DNA of 5,896 nt, from contig CP070642.1 of assembly GCA_020354105.1 (NCBI GenBank), positions 463,668 to 469,563 of the forward strand. Direction: 5' to 3'. Each line of letters begins with the position of its first letter. Position 1 is the stretch's first letter. The stretch is from Chloroflexota bacterium. GTDB taxonomy: Bacteria; Chloroflexota; Dehalococcoidia; GIF9; UBA5629. The notes under the pieces were generated by a model, which saw only the letters and a program-made list of their open reading frames with translations, did no database searches and was not told where the DNA came from. Made by a program: the position numbers and the translations under genes. Below, piece after piece: positions 1 to 4,893 of the stretch.

Positions 1-758
1 CGGAACTTACTGCCGGCAACCAGTGCCCCCATATCCAGGGCAACCACCTTCCTATTCTTAAGAGAATCAGGAACATCGCCAGCCGCGATTTTCTGGGCTA
101 ACCCTTCCGCAATAGCTGTTTTGCCAACACCAGCCTCGCCGATAATAACAGGGTTATTCTTAGTACGCCGCGTCAATATCTGCATCACCCGCTTTATCTC
201 ATCATCGCGCCCAATAACCGGGTCGAGTTTACCCAGGCGAGCTAATTCAGTGAGGTCACGCCCATATTTCTCCAGCGAACGATACCTGCTCTCAGCAGTC
301 GGACTGTCAACCCGATGACCACCCCGAATATCCTGAAGCGCCTTATACATTTTCTCCTGGTCTATCCCGAACTCCTTCAGAATTGTGGCTGCCTCACCTT
401 TGTCCTCCACCACAATAGCAATCAGCAGATGCTCAACGCTGATGAAATCATCCTTGAGTCTGTCAGCCTCACGAGCCGCATTATCCATGAGTCGAGCGAT
501 TCGAGGAGTGGCATAAATCTGGGCTGATTCATAGGTCGCTTTAGGAGCCCGGTCGAGGCTATCTTCAACTTTCTTCCTTACCACCCCCACATTCGCATCC
601 AACTTTTCCAATATCTGTGAAGTCAAACCACCCTCTTGCTCCAGCAATGCCAGTAAAATATGTTCCACATCCCACTGGACATGGTGATAACGACTGGCAA
701 TGCTTTGCGAAGCGGCCATCACCTCTCTGGCTTGCTCAGTAAATCTTTCCGGTCTCAT
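1..758 (-). CDS. clpB: ATP-dependent chaperone ClpB, N-terminal part (truncated by window edge)
   Basis: ClpB is a cytoplasmic hexameric AAA+ disaggregase that, with DnaK/DnaJ, pulls polypeptides out of aggregates. Only the first 252 codons are present, and the frame stays open to the left edge. Residues 1-145 form the Clp N domain (two repeats starting near RFTEQA and near YATPRIARLMDNA). The linker that follows has the ClpB-like wording RGGHRV...YRSLEKYGRDLTELAR. NBD1 then begins, with LDPVIGRD at about 178-185 and the Walker A motif GEAGVGKT at 207-214. The sequence breaks off at GALVAGSKF, where the first pore loop starts. The linker favours ClpB over ClpC or ClpA, but the diagnostic middle coiled coil lies outside the window. 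The ATG at 758 is preceded by AAGGGA 5 bases upstream. That site overlaps the stop codon of the upstream small gene, so translational coupling is likely. It is the last visible gene of the cbpA-hspR operon. Confidence 0.95.
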   Translation of the reverse strand, partial: MRPERFTEQAREVMAASQSIASRYHHVQWDVEHILLALLEQEGGLTSQILEKLDANVGVVRKKVEDSLDRAPKATYESAQIYATPRIARLMDNAAREADRLKDDFISVEHLLIAIVVEDKGEAATILKEFGIDQEKMYKALQDIRGGHRVDSPTAESRYRSLEKYGRDLTELARLGKLDPVIGRDDEIKRVMQILTRRTKNNPVIIGEAGVGKTAIAEGLAQKIAAGDVPDSLKNRKVVALDMGALVAGSKF

Positions 759-763
759 AATTA

Positions 764-769
764 TCCCTT
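764..769 (-). promoter_or_regulatory. Ribosome binding site of clpB overlapping the upstream stop codon
   Basis: On the minus strand the sequence reads TAAGGGATAATTATG. The TAA that ends the small upstream gene supplies part of the AAGGGA Shine-Dalgarno, 5 bases before the clpB ATG. A stronger TGGAGG (780-775) lies 16 bases from the start, probably too far to be the main site. The arrangement suggests that clpB translation is coupled to that of the upstream gene. Confidence 0.6.
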
Positions 770-1052
770 ATTTTCCTCCAAACTCTTCCTTAATTAGCTT
801 ATCGCGGTAATCCGTAATATAGGAGCATTCAGGCCCCTGGCATTTATCCATCTTTAGTCTCATATTTCTATCGAATTTCTGCTTCCTGTCCTCAAGAGCC
901 TTCTGCTTATACCGCTTATACCATATGCATTTAGCTGTCCAATCCTTGTTCACAATTATAGTCACAAAATCATCAACCAAATCACAGTGAACAGTAGTCG
1001 CTGTAATCTGCCATTTGGCAGGTTGTAATTCTGTCCTGGCTTTAGGCATCAT
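768..1052 (-). CDS. Small four-cysteine protein of unknown function between hspR and clpB
   Basis: I do not recognise the family. The product is 94 residues (or 93 from the second ATG), charged and soluble-looking, with no signal peptide or membrane segment. It starts with a compact, probably beta-rich part (about residues 13-45) with VHCDLVDDFVTIIV and the aromatic stretch KCIWYKRYK. A Lys/Arg/Asp-rich, probably helical middle follows (46-70), then CQGPEC near the C-terminus. The cysteines are C23, C42, C71 and C76, a set that could bind a metal, although the spacing fits no zinc ribbon I know. The gene overlaps the end of hspR by 11 bases and ends 9 bases before clpB, so it is surely cotranscribed and probably coupled to both. 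There are two adjacent ATGs (1052 and 1049). The GAGAGG upstream is 3 bases from the first and 6 from the second, so the second may be the real start. A role in the heat response is inferred from position only. Confidence 0.8.
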   Translation of the reverse strand: MMPKARTELQPAKWQITATTVHCDLVDDFVTIIVNKDWTAKCIWYKRYKQKALEDRKQKFDRNMRLKMDKCQGPECSYITDYRDKLIKEEFGGK

Positions 1053-1395
1053 TAACCTCTCTATCTAATCCATCTTCTATTGCAATTTCAGACTCTCTGA
1101 GCTTCTGAATCTCAAATTCCATTTCCTGAATCCGGTTTTGCATTTCTGTCATCTTCTCCACCATTCGTATTACCACTTCCACTCCAGCCAGATTAATTCC
1201 CAAATCGCTCATCAAGGTTTTAATCTGACGAAGGCGTTCGATGTCAACCTCAGAATAGTAACGGACATTACCCTCGGAACGATACGGCTGCACCAGGCCA
1301 ATTCTTTCGTAATAACGCAAGGTGTGCGTCTCAATGCCCACTATTCGAGCCGCAACGCTTATGACATATCTCGGTTCTGAACCCGCCGAATTCAT
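1042..1395 (-). CDS. hspR: HspR, MerR-family heat-shock repressor
   Basis: HspR is a cytoplasmic DNA-binding repressor of chaperone genes; in actinobacteria DnaK acts as its corepressor. This 117-residue protein has a MerR winged helix-turn-helix at about residues 9-78. The helix-turn-helix runs through YVISVAARIVGIETHTLRYY, followed by ERIGLVQPYRSEGNVRYYSEVDIERL in the wing and next helix. The segment LMSDLGINLAGVEVVIRM is the HspR signature that separates it from metal- or drug-sensing MerR proteins. A Glu/Met-rich coiled coil (about 75-103) should mediate dimerisation. No cysteines are present, so metal sensing is unlikely. The ATG at 1395 has a strong GAGGTGAT site 7 bases upstream. It lies 34 bases after cbpA and overlaps the small downstream gene by 11 bases. 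Placement inside the operon with clpB suggests negative autoregulation, as known for HspR elsewhere. Confidence 0.93.
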   Translation of the reverse strand: MNSAGSEPRYVISVAARIVGIETHTLRYYERIGLVQPYRSEGNVRYYSEVDIERLRQIKTLMSDLGINLAGVEVVIRMVEKMTEMQNRIQEMEFEIQKLRESEIAIEDGLDREVNDA

Positions 1396-1402
1396 CTATC
1401 TT

Positions 1403-1410
1403 ATCACCTC
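1403..1410 (-). promoter_or_regulatory. Strong ribosome binding site of hspR
   Basis: GAGGTGAT on the minus strand matches eight consecutive bases of the full anti-Shine-Dalgarno complement and lies 7 bases before the ATG at 1395. It fixes the hspR start. It also shows that hspR, unlike its downstream neighbour, has its own translation initiation signal in the 34-base gap after cbpA. Confidence 0.8.
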
Positions 1411-1429
1411 AATAATACAATGGCAATGC

Positions 1430-2416
1430 TTAACCGCGACGGTAGCTTCGCAACTGCTCAAAAAGCTGTCGTTCCTCCGACGTCAACTGCGTCGGCAGCA
1501 CCACCTTTACTTTAGCAAAAATGTCACCTCGTAAAGAGTCATTCAAATGCGGCATTCCCTGCCCTGTCAAACGAAACACCTTGCCGTTCTGGGTCTCCGG
1601 CGGCACTTTTAAAGCCACATTTCCTTTAAGTGTTGGGACTCCTACCTCACCACCGAGCATAGCAGTTACCAAAGGAACAGGCACTTCGACGTGAAGGTCA
1701 TCACCTTTGCGTACACATGTCTGGTGAGGCAATAATTTCACTAACAGATAGAGGTCACCTTTAGCTCCATCGTAGCCCTGACTTCCCTGACCGGCAATCC
1801 GCACCTTTGAACCATCTCTGACACCTGGTGGAATTTTGACTTCAATCCTCTTGGGTCTCAACAATCTACCTGCCCCTCCACAGTTAGAGCATCGACCTCT
1901 GCCAACTCTGCCACTACCACCACAAGCCGAACAAGGTTCCTCAGCTTGAATCTGAAGAACACGTTTCGTCCCCTGATAAGCCTCTTCTAAAGTCACCTCA
2001 ACAGGATGTTCTATGCTGCTGGGTCTGGTAGGAGCGCGAGCAGTGCCCGTCCTACCACCAAAGCCTCGAAAAACACCACCGAAAAGGTCACCTAAATCGC
2101 CTAGGTCACCAAAGTCAAAGGTAGTATAGGTACCGCCGCCTTTGCCGAAATCCCATTGAGTTCCCCGACCGGCTTTGGCAAATTGTTCGGCATATTGCCA
2201 CTGGTCCCCAAATTGGTCATATTTCTTTCGCTTTTCCGGGTCGGAAAGCACCTCATACGCCTCGTTTACCTCTTTAAACTTGGCTTCAGCCGCTTTGTCC
2301 CCAGGATTGACATCAGGATGATATTTACGGGCAAGTCGCCGATAGGCCTGCTTTATCTCCTTGTCAGGAGCGCTACGACCTACACCCAAAACCGAATAAT
2401 AATCTTTACCTGGCAT
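1430..2416 (-). CDS. CbpA/DnaJ-like Hsp40 co-chaperone with a half-size zinc region
   Basis: This J-protein should stimulate DnaK ATPase and deliver clients. It has 328 residues. The J domain (about 4-70) carries the essential HPD at 33-35. A Gly/Phe-rich linker (about 81-123) includes GDL repeated three times at 103-111, encoded by three near-identical 9-bp units. The C-terminal peptide-binding domains run from about 137 to 310 (HPVEVTLEEAYQGT, KIPPGVRDGSKVRI, VPTLKGNVALKVPP), followed by a short dimerisation tail. Between them sit only two CxxCxGxG motifs, CSACGGSG (C162, C165) and CSNCGGAG (C176, C179), where classical DnaJ has four and CbpA none. By their flanks these correspond to motifs 1 and 4, so one zinc site is probably kept. 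It is the first gene of the leftward hspR-clpB operon. The ATG at 2416 has AAGGTGA 6 bases upstream. Whether it is called dnaJ or cbpA is a matter of naming, so no symbol is given. Confidence 0.92.
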   Translation of the reverse strand: MPGKDYYSVLGVGRSAPDKEIKQAYRRLARKYHPDVNPGDKAAEAKFKEVNEAYEVLSDPEKRKKYDQFGDQWQYAEQFAKAGRGTQWDFGKGGGTYTTFDFGDLGDLGDLFGGVFRGFGGRTGTARAPTRPSSIEHPVEVTLEEAYQGTKRVLQIQAEEPCSACGGSGRVGRGRCSNCGGAGRLLRPKRIEVKIPPGVRDGSKVRIAGQGSQGYDGAKGDLYLLVKLLPHQTCVRKGDDLHVEVPVPLVTAMLGGEVGVPTLKGNVALKVPPETQNGKVFRLTGQGMPHLNDSLRGDIFAKVKVVLPTQLTSEERQLFEQLRSYRRG

Positions 2417-2422
2417 AGTATT

Positions 2423-2429
2423 TCACCTT
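2423..2429 (-). promoter_or_regulatory. Ribosome binding site of the CbpA/DnaJ-like gene
   Basis: AAGGTGA on the minus strand lies 6 bases before the ATG at 2416. The start predicted from the promoter at 2448-2476 would give a leader of roughly 25 bases, consistent with this site. Confidence 0.7.
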
Positions 2430-2447
2430 AATTCCTTTAGCTGCATT

Positions 2448-2476
2448 ATTTTAAACAACTTATTAAACTTTGTCAA
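2448..2476 (-). promoter_or_regulatory. Sigma70-type promoter of the cbpA-hspR-clpB operon
   Basis: On the minus strand TTGACA (2476-2471) and TAAAAT (2453-2448) are separated by exactly 17 bases: a perfect -35 and a 5/6 match to the -10. The predicted transcription start is near 2441, about 25 bases before the ATG at 2416. It uses housekeeping consensus elements, not an alternative heat-shock sigma factor pattern. This fits repressor control of a strong promoter, as expected for an HspR-regulated operon. Confidence 0.75.
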
Positions 2477-2525
2477 ATATCTATTCTATATATATTAATA
2501 AACTATATCAATATATTTGACAAAG
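2468..2525. repeat. Perfect 13-bp inverted repeat containing both divergent -35 boxes
   Basis: CTTTGTCAAATAT at 2468-2480 is the exact reverse complement of ATATTTGACAAAG at 2513-2525. The 32-base spacer between them is almost purely A/T. Each arm contains one TTGACA -35 box plus flanking bases on both sides, so the two divergent promoters share sequence beyond the -35 consensus itself. It could be paired binding sites for a regulator, or shared promoter and UP-element sequence. It is not a terminator: it lies upstream of both genes and the arms are far apart. Confidence 0.8.
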
Positions 2526-2545
2526 AATATTAACTATCTTATAAT
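2517..2545 (+). promoter_or_regulatory. Consensus sigma70-type promoter of hsp20
   Basis: TTGACA (2517-2522) and TATAAT (2540-2545) are both perfect consensus hexamers with a 17-base spacer. Transcription would start near 2552, giving a leader of about 35 bases before the hsp20 ATG. The region upstream is A/T-rich enough to act as an UP element. So strong a housekeeping promoter on a stress gene implies a repressor that keeps it off. Confidence 0.82.
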
Positions 2546-2572
2546 TTATTATGAGTGGAGCTCAGAACACAT

Positions 2573-2580
2573 AAAGGAGG
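2573..2580 (+). promoter_or_regulatory. Ribosome binding site of hsp20
   Basis: AAAGGAGG lies 6 bases before the ATG at 2587, a near-ideal Shine-Dalgarno at ideal spacing. Combined with the consensus promoter it indicates high expression when derepressed. Confidence 0.85.
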
Positions 2581-2586
2581 AAAGGT

Positions 2587-3066
2587 ATGAATATTGTACG
2601 ATGGGAACCATTCAGAGAAATAACAAGTTTAAGAGACGCTATGGACAGGCTGTTTGAGGACAGTTTCGTCCGGGCTCCGCGTTTATGGCCGACGGCAGGG
2701 GCATGGGATTTGCCTGTAGACATGCATCAAACTGACAATGACCTGGTAGTAAAGGCTTCTCTACCTGGTTTTAAACCCGAGGAGGTAGATATCTCTATCA
2801 CCGATGGTACCCTCACTATCAAGGGTGAGCACAAGGAAGAACATGAGGCCAAAGAGGAAGAGTACTTCTACAAGGAGCGGCGCTACGGTACCTTCAGTCG
2901 CTCGTTGTCTATCCCGGTTAAGGTCAAGAGCGACAAGGCGGAGGCGGTATTCGAAGAGGGTGTACTCACATTAACCCTGCCCAAGGCAGAAGATATTAAA
3001 CCAAAGCAAATCAAGGTAAAGGCAAGGCAAATCGCTGAGGGCAAAAAGGCAGAAGCCAAAAGCTAA
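2587..3066 (+). CDS. Small heat-shock protein, Hsp20/alpha-crystallin family
   Basis: An ATP-independent cytoplasmic holdase that forms oligomers and binds unfolding proteins, handing them to DnaK and ClpB. The 159-residue length is normal for the family. The N-terminal arm starts NIVRWEPFREITSLRDAMDR, typical of class A bacterial Hsp20. The alpha-crystallin domain spans about 42-135. It has the PVDMHQTDNDLVVKASLPG strands, an acidic EHKEEHEAKEEEYFYKERRYG loop and the hallmark GVLTLTLPK at 125-133. The C-terminal tail has the anchoring motif I142-K-V144, then a Lys/Ala/Glu-rich end. There is no signal peptide. The gene is transcribed from its own promoter, divergent from the cbpA-hspR-clpB operon and sharing its control region. 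It ends 9 bases from the convergent Nudix gene. Coregulation with the operon by HspR is plausible but inferred. Confidence 0.96.
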   Translation: MNIVRWEPFREITSLRDAMDRLFEDSFVRAPRLWPTAGAWDLPVDMHQTDNDLVVKASLPGFKPEEVDISITDGTLTIKGEHKEEHEAKEEEYFYKERRYGTFSRSLSIPVKVKSDKAEAVFEEGVLTLTLPKAEDIKPKQIKVKARQIAEGKKAEAKS

Positions 3067-3075
3067 AAATGCATA

Positions 3076-3663
3076 TTACTGGGCTCCACTCACCGATTGC
3101 CAAACTTCAAGAAATTGCTGAACAATCTGCGCTGTAGCTCCCCATATCACTTTCCCCTTGTACTCATAGGAATAACCAACAAAAACCTCGTCGTCGAAAA
3201 TGTAACGTTCCTCTCTCCTCTTAGCTTTATGCAACAAAGCTGAAACTGGTACGCTGAAAATTTCATCTATCTCATAATGATCTAAAACGAACTGGTAAGG
3301 ATAAGGAATAAAAGCTACGAAAGGCGAGATATTGAAACTCGATGTTGTTGTAGGAGTATCATCTAGCTCTCCCAGAACCTCCACATCCCTGGTCTTCAAT
3401 CCAATCTCTTCCCAACTCTCTCTGAGAGCTGTATCCATAAGGCTGGTATCACCTTTGTGTCGAGCTCCACCAGGAAATGATATCTGCCCTTTATGATGCG
3501 ACACCCGGTCGCTACGCTGTGTAAAAAGGATATGATAATCTCCGTGCTCGCAGAAAATCGGGACGAGTACTGCGGCTTCAGTCAATCCTCTGCTGCTCAA
3601 ACTCATCTTCTGCCGCGAAGCCAACGCCTGCCTGAGATTCTCTTTCATGTAACAATCAATCAT
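3076..3663 (-). CDS. Nudix hydrolase, probable CoA pyrophosphatase (NudL-like)
   Basis: Nudix enzymes hydrolyse X-linked nucleoside diphosphates with Mg2+ or Mn2+. This 195-residue protein resembles the CoA-specific group (NudL/YeaB, Pcd1), which splits CoA or acyl-CoA into 3',5'-ADP and phosphopantetheine. The signature HKGQISFPGG at 57-66 leads into the catalytic helix, with RESWEEIGL at 81-89; E82, E85 and E86 are the metal-binding candidates. As in the CoA group, the box is one residue longer between FPGG and REXXEE than the standard Nudix box, and an Asp (D72) sits where the usual first Glu would be. A C-terminal segment has YEIDEIFSVPVSALL, another feature of this group. The ATG at 3663 follows an in-frame stop two codons upstream, so it is the longest start. 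Met6 (3648) is an alternative, and neither has a clear Shine-Dalgarno. It converges with hsp20 and diverges from dnaJ. No functional link to the chaperones is evident. Confidence 0.9.
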   Translation of the reverse strand: MIDCYMKENLRQALASRQKMSLSSRGLTEAAVLVPIFCEHGDYHILFTQRSDRVSHHKGQISFPGGARHKGDTSLMDTALRESWEEIGLKTRDVEVLGELDDTPTTTSSFNISPFVAFIPYPYQFVLDHYEIDEIFSVPVSALLHKAKRREERYIFDDEVFVGYSYEYKGKVIWGATAQIVQQFLEVWQSVSGAQ

Positions 3664-3723
3664 ACATCACGACCACATGCAAAACAAATTCTGCAGCTTT
3701 GATGAGACAGCCTATTCTGAAAC

Positions 3724-3753
3724 TTGCTAAAATGTCGATTCGTCAGCTATACT
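3724..3753 (+). promoter_or_regulatory. Probable dnaJ promoter
   Basis: TTGCTA (3724-3729) and TATACT (3748-3753) are spaced by 18 bases, 4/6 and 5/6 matches to the sigma70 consensus. The start would be near 3760, leaving a very short leader of about 16 bases before the ATG at 3776. It is clearly weaker than the hsp20 and operon promoters. Confidence 0.5.
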
Positions 3754-3760
3754 GAAATGT

Positions 3761-3766
3761 TGAGGT
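3761..3766 (+). promoter_or_regulatory. Ribosome binding site of dnaJ
   Basis: TGAGGT lies 9 bases before the ATG at 3776. It is moderate in strength but the only purine-rich candidate upstream of this start, and the J domain begins immediately after, so the start is well supported. Confidence 0.6.
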
Positions 3767-3775
3767 TATTTCGTT

Positions 3776-4858
3776 ATGCCTAACAATCGGGACTATTACG
3801 AAATACTTGGGGTTCCAAGAAACGCCAGTGACGAGGAAATCAAGAGAGCCTTCCGCAAGCTAGCATTCAAATATCATCCTGACCACAACAATGAGTCAGG
3901 AGCTGAAGAGAAATTCAAAGAGTTAAACGAGGCTTACGAGGTTCTCTCCGACGCCAGAAAGCGTGCCTCCTATGACCGCTATGGCAATGTGGCTACCGCG
4001 GACTGGTTTGGTTTTGAAGATGTCGGATTCGGTGGTCTGGGGGACATCTTCGATGCTTTCTTCGGTGGCACCACTGCCAGAGCTCAACGTCGTTCTCCAA
4101 AAAAAGGAACAGACCTGCGAGCTAACCTGACACTTTCTTTTGAAGAGGCTGTCTTTGGCACGGACAAGCAATTCGAGGTTTCGCGTATCGAAAACTGTTC
4201 TGCGTGCCAGGGGCTCGGCAGCCAACCAGGAACAAACCCGCAAAAATGTCCTAACTGTAACGGCAATGGCGAGATACGCCGAACTCAACAAAGCCTTTTC
4301 GGACGTTTTGTTCACACCGCCACCTGTCCACACTGTAAAGGCGAAGGCACGGTGATTAACAACCCATGTCGTAAGTGCAAAGGTAGCGGTAAAGAAAGAA
4401 TAAAGCGCAAACTCACGGTTACTATTCCCCCGGGTATAGACGAAGGCCATCAAATGCGCCTCGGCAACGAAGGTGACGCCGGAATATACGGTGGCTCTCC
4501 GGGCGACATTTACATCAATTTCTCAGTGAAACCGCATAAGTTCTTCGTCCGCAAAGACTCCGACATCTTCTACGAGTTGCCCATTAATTTCGCACAAGCT
4601 GCCCTGGGAGACGACTTAGAAGTACCGACCCTTGAGGGGAAGGCGACCTTGAAGATACCACCGGGGACTCAAAACGGAAAGGTATTTCACCTCAAAGGTA
4701 AAGGCATACCACGACTTCACGGCAGAGGTAAGGGAGACCAGATTGTAATAATCAACGTCATAACCCCACAATCTATGGATGCCAACCAGCGGCGACTTTT
4801 TGAGGAATTAGCCAAAACCCTGCCCGCAGCAAAAACGCCTGAAGTCGAAGACGGCTAA
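3776..4858 (+). CDS. dnaJ: Chaperone DnaJ (Hsp40, type A with four zinc motifs)
   Basis: DnaJ binds unfolded proteins and activates the DnaK ATPase. At 360 residues it is close to normal length. The J domain (about 5-70) has HPD at 34-36 and KFKELNEAYEVLSD. The Gly/Phe linker (about 78-100) is short. The zinc region has all four motifs: CSACQGLG (141-148), CPNCNGNG (158-165), CPHCKGEG (184-191) and CRKCKGSG (198-205), so both zinc sites are complete. The C-terminal peptide-binding domains follow (about 208-335: KLTVTIPPGIDEG, VPTLEGKATLKIPPGTQNGKVFHLKGKGIP), ending in a short acidic tail. It stands alone, without dnaK or grpE beside it, under its own promoter, between the divergent Nudix gene and the convergent gpsA 35 bases downstream. 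It differs from the J-protein at 1430-2416, which has only half of the zinc region. Confidence 0.95.
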   Translation: MPNNRDYYEILGVPRNASDEEIKRAFRKLAFKYHPDHNNESGAEEKFKELNEAYEVLSDARKRASYDRYGNVATADWFGFEDVGFGGLGDIFDAFFGGTTARAQRRSPKKGTDLRANLTLSFEEAVFGTDKQFEVSRIENCSACQGLGSQPGTNPQKCPNCNGNGEIRRTQQSLFGRFVHTATCPHCKGEGTVINNPCRKCKGSGKERIKRKLTVTIPPGIDEGHQMRLGNEGDAGIYGGSPGDIYINFSVKPHKFFVRKDSDIFYELPINFAQAALGDDLEVPTLEGKATLKIPPGTQNGKVFHLKGKGIPRLHGRGKGDQIVIINVITPQSMDANQRRLFEELAKTLPAAKTPEVEDG

Positions 4859-4893
4859 ATTATCTAATAGACAAGAGGCCTGCCAACCAAGGT

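Larger units (their letters stand above)
3664..3775. other. Divergent intergenic region between the Nudix gene and dnaJ
   Basis: This 112-bp gap should hold promoters for both genes. A reasonable dnaJ promoter is visible and listed separately. I see no convincing promoter for the Nudix gene, no CIRCE element (TTAGCACTC-N9-GAGTGCTAA) and no HAIR element (CTTGAGT-N7-ACTCAAG). A short imperfect-context dyad, TCAG-N5-CTGA at 3743-3755, overlaps the dnaJ -10 box but is within chance expectation. Confidence 0.6.

Noticed and set aside
451..475. CTTGAGT resembling a HAIR half-site
   Set aside because: It lies inside the clpB coding sequence, and the partner half-site ACTCAAG is not present at the required spacing.
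121..527. Two short plus-strand open frames over the first 530 bases
   Set aside because: They are antisense to the well-supported clpB reading frame, which is open across the whole region and carries the N domain and Walker A.
2084..2110. Three tandem 9-bp units in the J-protein gene
   Set aside because: They encode GDL three times in the flexible Gly-rich linker. This is ordinary low-complexity variation in J-protein linkers, so it is noted under the gene and not as a separate repeat.
2552..3092. 10-bp inverted match TGAGTGGAGC (2552-2561) and GCTCCACTCA (3083-3092) flanking hsp20
   Set aside because: Ten-base inverted matches are expected several times by chance in a window this size, and the right copy is inside the Nudix coding sequence. 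There is no sign of a mobile element.
3923..4453. Long open frame of 176 codons on the minus strand
   Set aside because: It lies entirely antisense to dnaJ, whose four zinc motifs and HPD are unmistakable. Its translation has no recognisable motif and no ribosome site, so it is a composition shadow.
4859..4893. Possible terminator between dnaJ and gpsA
   Set aside because: Only a 4-bp AACC/GGTT stem with a 2-base loop and an AGGCCT palindrome can be formed. Neither makes a credible intrinsic terminator.
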